NCBI RefSeq assembly: GCF_016892765.1
Contig: NZ_JAFEMD010000001.1
Location: 186,001 to 250,000 of the forward strand
DNA from: Microvirga arvi
GTDB taxonomy: Bacteria; Pseudomonadota; Alphaproteobacteria; Rhizobiales; Beijerinckiaceae
Length of the DNA stretch: 64,000 nt
Reading direction: 5' to 3'
The translations under genes and the position numbers were made by a program. Position 1 is the stretch's first letter; every line of letters starts with the position of its first letter. Positions 19,301 to 27,052 of this stretch are shown piece by piece. The notes under the pieces were generated by a model. That model saw only the letters and a program-made list of their open reading frames with translations, was not told where the DNA came from and made no database searches.

Positions 19301-20045
19301 CTATGGAACGATGCTTCGGCATGGCATCACGGTCTCGCGCGACGTCAGTGACAGCCGGATCGTAGGAAACATCTCGTTTGATAATGCCGGTTCGGGAATT
19401 GTGCTCGACCGCAACAGCACGAACAATGTGATTCATGCGAACAGCTCGTTCCGGAATGCGCAAGACGGAGTAACTGTCTTTGAGAGTTCCTGCAACGTTT
19501 TGACCAATAATTATCTCGCGAGCAACAGGCGGGACGGTTTGAAGGTGCGCAACAGCTTCGATGTGGGAGCCTATGCCAACCGGATCGAGGCCAACGCGAA
19601 TTCGGGCGTCAGCGCCTACATTGCCAATGTTCTGGCGGGCAAGACTGGGGAAGGTCAACCTGCGGATTCTGGCTACGCTCCCGTGACCAGCCTCTCCCTG
19701 AAGCACAACCGCTTCTCAACGAACGGCGTTGGCATCAACACCCAGGGTGTTTCAGGGTTGGCGATGTTCTCCAACCGTTTCGTGAAGCAATCCCGTCGCC
19801 TCCTTGGCGGCGATATTCGGGGGCTGGAAGGCCAGGTTCTGCGCCTTACCTCTCACTCCGATGTTCTCTTCGCAAGCACCTGCCGCCCTGCAAAGCCTGT
19901 TTCATCCTGCAGGTTGCGGGATCAGGGGCTCTTTGAGGGAGACACCGAACTTCAGGTCTTCAGCGCTCAAGGAACATCGAACTGCACCGATGTCAGTGGT
20001 AGTGTCCAGCACAGAGCATTCTCCAGCAGCTCTCAAGGCACATAG
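16314..20045 (+). CDS. algG: TPR-AlgG fusion: helical-repeat domain plus mannuronan C5-epimerase
   Basis: A secreted protein of 1243 residues. A signal peptide ends at SSAMA-Q. Residues about 40-680 are helical TPR-like repeats of roughly 34-40 residues (RSHALSGIARARAKAGDIAGA). Residues about 715-1243 match periplasmic AlgG epimerases: IVVQSGVATLGMVARQL, FRPFLLTWGDG, then a right-handed beta-helix with HGITVSRDVSDSRIVGN and GIVLDRNSTNN. The AlgG active-site motif DPHDR appears as D981-A-H983-D984-R985, so the proline is lost but the histidine and aspartates stay. Pseudomonas AlgG is about 540 residues; the N-terminal extension is extra and may replace AlgK-like scaffolding. It overlaps algA by 23 bases. 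Confidence 0.87.
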   Translation: MTASSRSDGRLRLRIASLLLSMALVSSAMAQDSNEVARLAEEARQAFLSAEQNGAGPRQKVGFYQVARARVKLLEKFAGQDNAALAELRDGARSELKRLADDGLSHDMLGSFLLQASLGDVTGTAPGADRVEIGISLHQIASEQRLPAYRAAAFIDLALAYAKIGAQDRALRYATLAIEAGGQISEPGPRAGAYKAAARLAAGLGPSGLDLADRAIIMIPQARDRAYARHELARAQIKGTAWEKAPDAKLGLEAKRRLEAGDIVGSLSMALALLDSKEREKFLIDLLEASNSRQDPRIALLAAQGIVDQGRQEKAIGAIVKAYADRGGPLQASEILNTMQDSPGKASIQLNLSAALKQAGYDRMADQLLTAALGYIDTLNDVHRRTLLPDVVQTLTRSERLDDALRFAARLETGVEVSSALSDLAISLADRSRLADAESLLPRIGSKDHRSHALSGIARARAKAGDIAGAMQLIPELVGAKDVGRALSAVALAQSIAGNLDQAILLAGRIEDVEYRLQAYSELSQQAARKNNIALKDLALNEAIKIAEMQEGGSRDKTLLTIIRSLADDKLRADELTQRIHDDRIRNRAKDFVTATEIRALVDRRKHGEIPDVLLKRGIDRVMHDEDKAELALELAALPDGGIYAVDLVRSIQDDRSRGAAFRRLAGFRANVLGAPLNEEPGVDAAEDVEVVASVSEEPMETVQEIQTRRGFTLITADAKKPAKTSAQMPQNLLTAGGVRAGTPWPGGAVVGSTFANQNPYIAKFFEDDEDGATRLEQAIRHQGLPSPRVIVVQSGVATLGMVARQLQGTDARDLIGYDAGVVTVRAPILVAPGATLVLSRLDSPVYRLSANAGAFIVNAGNVRIVDAEIVGYEEKSGQPLWTGSGETPAFRPFLLTWGDGRMDVASSVLSALGYDNAKSLGLSFSSGPERVAELRDQERPVGIVVDNVFRNSYYGVHSYDAQRIQVIGNEFRDSIVYAVDAHDRTSEITIAFNAIYGTMLRHGITVSRDVSDSRIVGNISFDNAGSGIVLDRNSTNNVIHANSSFRNAQDGVTVFESSCNVLTNNYLASNRRDGLKVRNSFDVGAYANRIEANANSGVSAYIANVLAGKTGEGQPADSGYAPVTSLSLKHNRFSTNGVGINTQGVSGLAMFSNRFVKQSRRLLGGDIRGLEGQVLRLTSHSDVLFASTCRPAKPVSSCRLRDQGLFEGDTELQVFSAQGTSNCTDVSGSVQHRAFSSSSQGT

Positions 20046-20052
20046 GGGCAGC

Positions 20053-21150
20053 ATGAAAAACGTCCTCATCGTCCTTCTGCTGAACGTCCTGACAATCGGA
20101 CCGTCTTTTGCTCAGGCCAAGGGACAGGGACTCTTCGATGTTGAGCTTCGGCGGACTTCGCTCGGGCAACCGGCTTTCACAGGTGCCAGGGCGGCATGTC
20201 TGGCGATCCCGCGGGATCCTTCCTGGAGCAGCCTCAAGCCCGTCGACAGCCTCAAGGCAACCGAAGGCTACGGCACAGACGGAACCGCGAACGACTATGC
20301 CTGGGCTGTGATGGTGCTCACCGGCCGGGCTCTCGCGGGGGATGCAGCTTCGGAAGCGTCCCTGCGCGACCTGATGCTCTCCTGGGCAAAAGCAAAGGCC
20401 TTCGAGAATACCCAAGTGGAGCATGACGCCCATTATGCCTTGAAACGGGTCCTGCTGCCGACAGTCGTAGCTTATTCTGTCCTGCAGAGAGGATTGGACG
20501 AGGGGCAGCGGCGGACTCTCCTCGGCTGGATCGATCCGCTGGTACGTAAGGTCGATCAGGTCTTCGAGGGGGTCGTCGACCGCAATAACCATCGCTATCT
20601 GGCCGACAGCGTCCTCATGACATGGGGAGCCACCATCGGTGACGATACCCTCTATGCGAAAGGGCTTGATCGCTACCGCGCCGCCCTTGCGGAGGCTCGG
20701 CCCGATGGAAGCCTTGCTCTGGAGACAAGACGGGGAGCGAGGGCTCTCTGGTACATGCGCCAATCCTTGGCCAGCCTGACCGTGCTGGCGGAGGTCGCCG
20801 CCACTCGCGGCACTGACCTTTATAGCCTGCGTGTCGGCGACACCAACTATGACCGTGTCCTGTCATATCTTCTGAATGGCATTGCGGAGCCCAATATCGT
20901 CATGGCCTATGCCTCGGAGAATTATATCCCCGGTGGAGAGGCGGACTTCCGCCGCCAGGATCTGGGATTCATGACGAAGCGCAGCCATGGGCGGCACTAC
21001 ATGGCCTGGGTTGAGCCTTTGGTGGCACGGGAGCGCACGGGTCTTGCGACGAAAAGGCTGAAGGCATTGTTCGTGCGCAATCTTCGCTCGGACCGGCCGC
21101 TGATCGATGAGTTCATCGGCGGCAATGCTACATGCTTCTGGGGGCGCTGA
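20053..21150 (+). CDS. algL: AlgL-like PL5 alginate lyase
   Basis: A secreted protein of 365 residues (AlgL of Pseudomonas is 367) with a signal peptide ending FAQA. It carries the PL5 catalytic set seen in the A1-III lyase: Asn179-His180 in RNNHRY, and Arg227 with Tyr234 seven residues later in RRGARALWY. Remaining sequence is divergent. It should cut polymannuronate in the periplasm, clearing misdirected polymer. AGGGGC precedes the ATG. Its TGA overlaps the next gene's ATG (TGATG), so translation is probably coupled. Confidence 0.82.
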   Translation: MKNVLIVLLLNVLTIGPSFAQAKGQGLFDVELRRTSLGQPAFTGARAACLAIPRDPSWSSLKPVDSLKATEGYGTDGTANDYAWAVMVLTGRALAGDAASEASLRDLMLSWAKAKAFENTQVEHDAHYALKRVLLPTVVAYSVLQRGLDEGQRRTLLGWIDPLVRKVDQVFEGVVDRNNHRYLADSVLMTWGATIGDDTLYAKGLDRYRAALAEARPDGSLALETRRGARALWYMRQSLASLTVLAEVAATRGTDLYSLRVGDTNYDRVLSYLLNGIAEPNIVMAYASENYIPGGEADFRRQDLGFMTKRSHGRHYMAWVEPLVARERTGLATKRLKALFVRNLRSDRPLIDEFIGGNATCFWGR

Positions 21151-24077
21151 TGGTCAGATCCAATTCCCTGCTTGCCAGCACCCTTGCCTTGCTCGCAATC
21201 ATGTCGTCTCCATCGGTCCGGGCACAGGCTCCTGAGAATGGCGATCCGGCTGCTCGCTATCGAACGACGATGGAGAAGGTGGAAGAGCTGAAGCAGCGAA
21301 AGGATCCTGCCGCACTCATCGAGCAGGCGCAGTTGCTGCAGGATGGGATCCCTGTTAGCGAATCCAACCCGCTGAAAGTTCCTCGTTACGATGAGGCGGA
21401 GCGTCTTTACGATCAGGCTCTCGCAATTCCGGGAGTGCACTGGCCCTCGGCAGCCGTACGGCGAGCGAAGCTGATGCTGGCGCGTGACAAGGAACGGAGC
21501 TCTATCGAGAAGGCGGCGGACCTGCTGCGCCGTGCCGCAGCGATGCAGAACCATGAGGCTGCCTTCATTCTGGCTGGGCTGATGGAAGCCGGCATTAACG
21601 GAAAGCGCGACATTGAAGGAGCCAGGAACCTCTATCAAATCGCCCTGCGTTCCGAACACGGCCCGGCGGGTCTGGCTCTCGCCCGGCTCGAGGCCGATCC
21701 AGCCAAGGCGAATGTATTCGCAACCCAAGGGCTGCGGCTTCTCTTCCAGGCCGCGAGGCAAGGTTCTGCCGAAGCGGCGAGGACACTGGCCGATCATTAT
21801 CGCACAACGAGCGATGGAGCGGAGCGTCTGAGTGCTGCGATCGAGTGGTATCAGCGCGCCGTCGAGATTGGCGACACGGAGGCTGCCTTGCGCTTGGGCC
21901 GTCTTCGGCTTGATCCGAAGTCTCCCTTGCGCCAGCCGCAGGAAGCCCGGAATGCCTTGGAGAAGGCGGCACAGCGCGGGTCCGTCGAGGCTGCCATGAT
22001 CCTCGCGGAGGATCCATACAACGGTGCTGTGCTCGGTCTTGAGGGCCGCGTTGCCGAACTCTGGCTTAATCGTGCCATTGAAACGAAGGCTCCGCGCGCG
22101 CTCGTCCTTGCAGCGGAAATTCGGAGCCAGTATGGCGATGAGGGCCGCGCGGCTGCCAGGAGCCTCCTCGCCGAGGCGCTGCAGCGTGTCGACGACGATA
22201 CAACGGCTCTTCTGGCGTTGGGCCGTCATGTTCGCGATGGTGTTCTGGTCGATCGCGATGTTCCCCTCGCGCTGAAGCTTTTCGACAGAGCGTCGGTCGG
22301 TGACAACACGACAGCGTTTTACGAGTTTGCGCGCACAGCGCTGCTCTATCAGGATGCCGCAGGCGGCATGCTCAAGACGGCCATTGCACGCCTGAGAAGT
22401 GCAGCGGAGCGCGGTCATGTAAAAGCGGCCGTCGCCATGGGAGACGCCCTGCTGCGTGGCAGCGGGATCCCTGAATCGCAGACTGATGCCATGGAGTGGT
22501 ATCGGAAAGCGGCTGATAGCGGATCGCCTGTCGCCTATATTCGTCTGGGAGACGTCTATTCCAGCCGCTTCTCAGGGACGGAAGCACCGCGCGCCTTGGA
22601 ATGGTACCGCAAGGCCGCGGAGGCCAACAGTGCCATAGCCATGGTCAGGCTCGGCAAGATGTTCAACGAAGGAAGAGGAGTGCCGCAGGATCAGGCGCTT
22701 GCCGCAACATGGTTCAGCCGCGCGGCAGCAGCCGGCAGCGGTGCGGCCATGGTCGAGCTGAGCGCTCTCTACTCCCGTGCCGGAGGACCAGGACATTTCA
22801 ACTTGGCTCGGGATGCGCTGGAGAAGGCGATCCGCGCCGGCGACATGCGGGCACCTATTGCCTTGGCGAAGCTCTATCTCGTCCGTGGTGAGCGCTCCTT
22901 CGCCGAGATGACGCTCCGGCGGGCTGCAGAGGGCGGCAGCGCGGAGGCCGCACTGAATCTGGCCGAGCTCTACCTTTCAGATCAGGCAACGGCGGAGCAG
23001 CAGAGCGCCGCCCGTCGATGGCTTGCCTTTGCCGAAAAGGTCATGGCCAAGGACGAGGATCAGGCCAGCCGAATTGCATTGATGTACTTGCGGCTGCCTG
23101 ATCCGGGTTCCATTGAGCACGGCTCCTCTGCGCTGGAAGGCTTGGTCCGGAAGAACAATCCGGAAGCCATGACGCTCCTGGCGACGGCACTCCTGCAGGG
23201 GACGGGCATCAAGCGAGATTCGGTGCGTGCAGAAGCCCTGTTCCGACGCGCCATTCAACTTGGACATGATGGGGCACGCTTCATCCTTGCCAAAGCCTAT
23301 CGCGACGGCGATGGAGTCCCTCACGATCCGGCCCGGGCCTTTGCGCTGTATCGGGAGATCTATAGCGAAGAGCCGGGCGATACGAAGGTTCAGATCGCCT
23401 TGGGCGATGCTTACGCTCGCGGCGACGGAATCGCTCAGGATCGACGCCTCGCTGCAGACTTCTACACCCAGGCCGCACGCCAGGGCGATCCTGATGGGCA
23501 GATTCGTCTTGGAACCGCCTATCTTTATGGCGCGGGAGTGGAACGCGACAGCCAGAAGTCCGAGCAGTGGCTTTCCCGAGCAGGTGAAGCCGGAATGCTC
23601 GAGGCAAAGGTTCAACTCGGCAGCGCCAAGCTTTCGGGTCTGGCGGCAACGATCGATCCGGAGGGAGCCTTCGCTTCCTACCTGCGTGCAGCGGAGGCCG
23701 GCTCCCAGCCGGCGATGATCGAGGTGGCACGTGCCCTGATGAAAGGCTTCGGCACTCTTGCCGATCCGGCTCTGGCAAAAATGTGGTTGGAGCGGGCCGC
23801 TGGGCTCGGTTCGCCGGATGCGATGTTCGAGCTCTTCCGCCTTAACGAGATCGGGACAAAACCAAATGCCCGCGAGGCTGAGCGGTGGCTCAGGCAGGCT
23901 GCGCAAAGTGGCCATCCCGGTGCAATGTACCGCCTCGCCATCCGCTATCAGCGGGGAGCATCCGATCAGGACAAAGCATCCGCGCGAGAGTGGCTTGAGA
24001 AGGCTGCGCAGGCGGGGCATGCGCAGGCTGCCAAGACGCTTCGGAAGCAGGTCACTCCGGTCGCAGAGCCAGGTTGA
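21150..24077 (+). CDS. Secreted giant Sel1-repeat protein 1 of alginate cluster
   Basis: A protein of 975 residues with a signal peptide (LLASTLALLAIMSSPSVRAQA) and around twenty Sel1-like repeats of about 36 residues, such as ALEWYRKAAEANSAIAMVRLG and AQAADFYTQAARQG-type units. Sel1 repeats are TPR-like helical hairpins; Pseudomonas AlgK, the lipoprotein that pairs with the AlgE porin, is built from the same repeats but is only about 475 residues. There is no lipobox here. The start is translationally coupled to algL. Probably a periplasmic scaffold for polymer export; the exact partner is unknown. Confidence 0.8.
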   Translation: MVRSNSLLASTLALLAIMSSPSVRAQAPENGDPAARYRTTMEKVEELKQRKDPAALIEQAQLLQDGIPVSESNPLKVPRYDEAERLYDQALAIPGVHWPSAAVRRAKLMLARDKERSSIEKAADLLRRAAAMQNHEAAFILAGLMEAGINGKRDIEGARNLYQIALRSEHGPAGLALARLEADPAKANVFATQGLRLLFQAARQGSAEAARTLADHYRTTSDGAERLSAAIEWYQRAVEIGDTEAALRLGRLRLDPKSPLRQPQEARNALEKAAQRGSVEAAMILAEDPYNGAVLGLEGRVAELWLNRAIETKAPRALVLAAEIRSQYGDEGRAAARSLLAEALQRVDDDTTALLALGRHVRDGVLVDRDVPLALKLFDRASVGDNTTAFYEFARTALLYQDAAGGMLKTAIARLRSAAERGHVKAAVAMGDALLRGSGIPESQTDAMEWYRKAADSGSPVAYIRLGDVYSSRFSGTEAPRALEWYRKAAEANSAIAMVRLGKMFNEGRGVPQDQALAATWFSRAAAAGSGAAMVELSALYSRAGGPGHFNLARDALEKAIRAGDMRAPIALAKLYLVRGERSFAEMTLRRAAEGGSAEAALNLAELYLSDQATAEQQSAARRWLAFAEKVMAKDEDQASRIALMYLRLPDPGSIEHGSSALEGLVRKNNPEAMTLLATALLQGTGIKRDSVRAEALFRRAIQLGHDGARFILAKAYRDGDGVPHDPARAFALYREIYSEEPGDTKVQIALGDAYARGDGIAQDRRLAADFYTQAARQGDPDGQIRLGTAYLYGAGVERDSQKSEQWLSRAGEAGMLEAKVQLGSAKLSGLAATIDPEGAFASYLRAAEAGSQPAMIEVARALMKGFGTLADPALAKMWLERAAGLGSPDAMFELFRLNEIGTKPNAREAERWLRQAAQSGHPGAMYRLAIRYQRGASDQDKASAREWLEKAAQAGHAQAAKTLRKQVTPVAEPG

Positions 24078-24148
24078 AGGGTAAGAACGAGATGATGGGC
24101 GTGAGGCCACGGATGTCGGGACAGGTCAACGCAGAACGGAGTTCACCA

Positions 24149-27007
24149 ATGGCGATCCTCATCCGCTCTGCCGGGATACAGCCGAGAGAAGCGATGCTGA
24201 GATCGGCAGCAACGCTCTGCGTCATGGCCTTGGTAGGGCTCATGACTCCTATCGCCTTTGCCGATGCTCAAGTCCTGCCGCCTCGATCCTTGGCTCCCAA
24301 CTCGGATTTCAGCAGGATCTGCCCACCGGCTCCCAAGCCCTTCCTCACGCGGGATTGGAGCAAATGGGACAAGTCCCAGCCAGTGATCGATCCCGAGGAA
24401 ATGTACGATGCGGCCCTTGCTTACGCGGAGGGGTCTTCCACCATCAACCGGGATCCTGTTGCAGCAAAGCGTCTGCTCGAAGACCTAGCCGACAGAGCCT
24501 GGATCGGACGGGGAAGGGCGCACTTTCGCCTGGGCAAGTTGCTTCTGGATCCAGTTGCAGGACCTGTCGATCCCGAGCGTGCAGCCACACATCTTGCGAC
24601 TGCTGGATCCATGCTGAACATGGATGCGTCCGTTCTGCTGGCCGAACTGCATGAGCAGGGCCGGATCAGGGGCGCCAATCTGGCAGAGGCCGAGCGCCTT
24701 CTCCGTGCCGCATCGACGTCAGGCCATGTCGATGGCCTGATAAAGTTGGCCCAGCTGCAGCGCAGTGGACGTCTCGGTCAGGTTTCGCAGACTGCAACTG
24801 CTGATCTCGTCAATCTCGCGCTCCAGACGCTCTACGGCGAATTGAGCCGTGGCAAATGCTCCGCGCTTTATCGGATCGGCCTCATTCTAAGTGACGACAG
24901 TCTCGTTCCCGGCGGCATCCAGGAGGCTATGAGATGGTTCGAGGCAGCGGCACGTCAGGGTGATACCAAGGCAGATCTGGCTTTGGCTGAGATCTACCTG
25001 CAGGAACGTGTCAAGGCAGATCCCGAAATCTTCATCCGCCATCTTGAGCATGCTGCGCAGGGTGGGGAGCCCCGTGCAATGAGCCTGCTGGGCGAGCGTC
25101 TCATGCTGGGGGACCGCGCACCCAAGGATGTTCCCAGGGCGATCGTCTGGCTGGAGAAGGCTGGGCTGAATGCCGATTCTGAAGCCTATAAGCTCCTCGC
25201 ACGGCATTATCGCGGCGAATTCGGAGCCGCGCAGGACCTGCCTAAAGCTCTGGATGCTCTGACGAAGGCCAGCAAGCTGCCGGGACACAGCACGAGTATT
25301 CTTGTCGGGCTCGCGCGGCTCCATGCGATCGGAGTGAATGGCAAGCCCGATGTCGAGGCGGCTTTGACCTTCTATCGCCGTGCTGCCGATCGGGGCGAGA
25401 TCGGAGCCCTCACGGATATGGCAAAACTTCTGTTGAGCTATCCGCAAGCGAACCGCTCCGAGAATCCCCTGCGACTGCTCAAGGAAGCTGCTGATCGCAG
25501 TCATCCCGAAGCGATGGGTGTCCTCGCTGATCTCTATGCATGCAGCACGCTCGTCGCTCCCGATGCTGCTCAAGCCAGGGCTTGGCTGGATCGGGCCGCC
25601 GAGAGCGGGCATGTCCGCAGCATCCTTGTCCTAGCATCCCAAAGCGGCTCCGACGCAGCCGTAGCTCAGAAGAGTGCAGTTGCTCTTCAGCGAGCCGCAG
25701 AGCGGGGCGATCGTGAAAGCATGGTACTTCTCTCTCAAGCCTATCGCTCAGGACAGGGTGTGAAGCAGGATGATCGAGCCGCCGATCACTGGCGCGATGC
25801 TGCTCTTGCTCCGGGCGAGGGGCGATCGCGTGCACTGCTTCTTTTGGCACGCAGAACACTAAACGGCGATGGCGTAGCCCGGGACGAAGTCGCCGCGAAG
25901 ACTTTTCTTGAGCAGTCGGTGCAAGAAGGTGAAGTATTCTCCCAGTTGGAGCTTGGACGTCTCCTGATCACGCAGCGTGAGCAGAGTGCTGAGATGCAGC
26001 GGGGGTTACAATTCCTCCAAGGAGCTGCCGCCGCAGGAAATGCCGCAGCCATGCTGGCTTTGGCCGACGCTCCAGGGGATCTGCTGCGATCCACGGGCAA
26101 GACCGCCCAGGAGTGGAGGAGGGCGGCTGCGGAGGCTGGCAGCGCCCGAGCCGCCATTTCACTTGCATCGGTTGAAAAAAACGAGGGGGACGCGGCGCGA
26201 TGGCTTTCGCGCGCAGAGGCCCTGCAGGTCTGTACGACCAAGGATATGGTAGACTTGGCCCAGGCCTACCATAAAGGGTCGGGAGCTGCCCAATCCGAGC
26301 GTGCGCGCTACTGGATGGGCAGAGCCCTCAATAGCATTGAGGCTGGTTCTAAGGATCCTGCGGCACTCTTCCAAATTGGCCGTGCCATGATCGAGGGGGT
26401 TGGTGGAGCCACCAACTCGGAGAAGGCTCTCGGCTACATCAAGCTTGCTGCCGATGCAGGGCGGGTTGATGCGATGCGCTACTTGGGACGCGGCTACGTT
26501 TCAGGGCAGGTGGGCGAGCGCAGCACCCAGGCTGCTATCGAGTGGCTGTCCAAAGCCCTGCGCAGCAGGGATGGCAGTGTTGCCGCCGATCTGTCGCGCC
26601 TTGCCGCGTTGCCTAATGGAGAGGGAGCTGAGGCCATCGCGGTTCTGAAGGAGGGTGCGGAAAGCGGTCTTGCTCCGGCGATGCGAGAGTATGGGCGCAG
26701 CCTGCAGCTCGGGCTGGGCGTATCCGCGCAGCCGGATGTCGGTGCCTCATGGCTGCGCAAGGCTGCGGAGGCGGGTGATACGTTGGCCATGAAGGAACTC
26801 TCACGCGCCTATGCATCGGGCTACGGCGTGGAGCTGTCCGCCCGCGACAGCACGGAATGGCTGCAACGTGCCGCAAAGGCTGGCGACGCCGAGGCCATGT
26901 ACGGTCTCAGCCTTGCCATGACCCTTGGCTTCGGAACGGATGTAGATGCCGGTGCTGCTCAGGAATGGCTGAAGACGGCTGAGGGAGCGACCCGAAAGCG
27001 GGACTGA
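24149..27007 (+). CDS. Secreted giant Sel1-repeat protein 2 of alginate cluster
   Basis: About 952 residues of Sel1-like repeats after a signal peptide (hydrophobic core ATLCVMALVGLMTPIAF, cleaved near ADA). Repeat examples are AMRWFEAAARQGDTKADLALAEIY and ATEWLQRAAKAGDAEAMYGLSLAM-like units. A CxxxxxP region near the mature N-terminus (RICPPAPKPF) is not a lipobox. The start is uncertain: ATG 24149 has GGAG eight bases upstream, ATG 24194 gives a shorter signal peptide, and the frame is open back to 24074 in the previous gene. Presumably the same scaffold role as its neighbours. Confidence 0.78.
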   Translation: MAILIRSAGIQPREAMLRSAATLCVMALVGLMTPIAFADAQVLPPRSLAPNSDFSRICPPAPKPFLTRDWSKWDKSQPVIDPEEMYDAALAYAEGSSTINRDPVAAKRLLEDLADRAWIGRGRAHFRLGKLLLDPVAGPVDPERAATHLATAGSMLNMDASVLLAELHEQGRIRGANLAEAERLLRAASTSGHVDGLIKLAQLQRSGRLGQVSQTATADLVNLALQTLYGELSRGKCSALYRIGLILSDDSLVPGGIQEAMRWFEAAARQGDTKADLALAEIYLQERVKADPEIFIRHLEHAAQGGEPRAMSLLGERLMLGDRAPKDVPRAIVWLEKAGLNADSEAYKLLARHYRGEFGAAQDLPKALDALTKASKLPGHSTSILVGLARLHAIGVNGKPDVEAALTFYRRAADRGEIGALTDMAKLLLSYPQANRSENPLRLLKEAADRSHPEAMGVLADLYACSTLVAPDAAQARAWLDRAAESGHVRSILVLASQSGSDAAVAQKSAVALQRAAERGDRESMVLLSQAYRSGQGVKQDDRAADHWRDAALAPGEGRSRALLLLARRTLNGDGVARDEVAAKTFLEQSVQEGEVFSQLELGRLLITQREQSAEMQRGLQFLQGAAAAGNAAAMLALADAPGDLLRSTGKTAQEWRRAAAEAGSARAAISLASVEKNEGDAARWLSRAEALQVCTTKDMVDLAQAYHKGSGAAQSERARYWMGRALNSIEAGSKDPAALFQIGRAMIEGVGGATNSEKALGYIKLAADAGRVDAMRYLGRGYVSGQVGERSTQAAIEWLSKALRSRDGSVAADLSRLAALPNGEGAEAIAVLKEGAESGLAPAMREYGRSLQLGLGVSAQPDVGASWLRKAAEAGDTLAMKELSRAYASGYGVELSARDSTEWLQRAAKAGDAEAMYGLSLAMTLGFGTDVDAGAAQEWLKTAEGATRKRD

Positions 27008-27052
27008 GCCGGAGCAGATGATAGCGTCATACTAGGTGCGTAGGAGAGACAA

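Noticed and set aside
20997..22418. Long minus-strand frame opposite algL and the first Sel1 gene
   Set aside because: No family features and no ribosome site; explained by GC-rich codon usage of the plus-strand genes.
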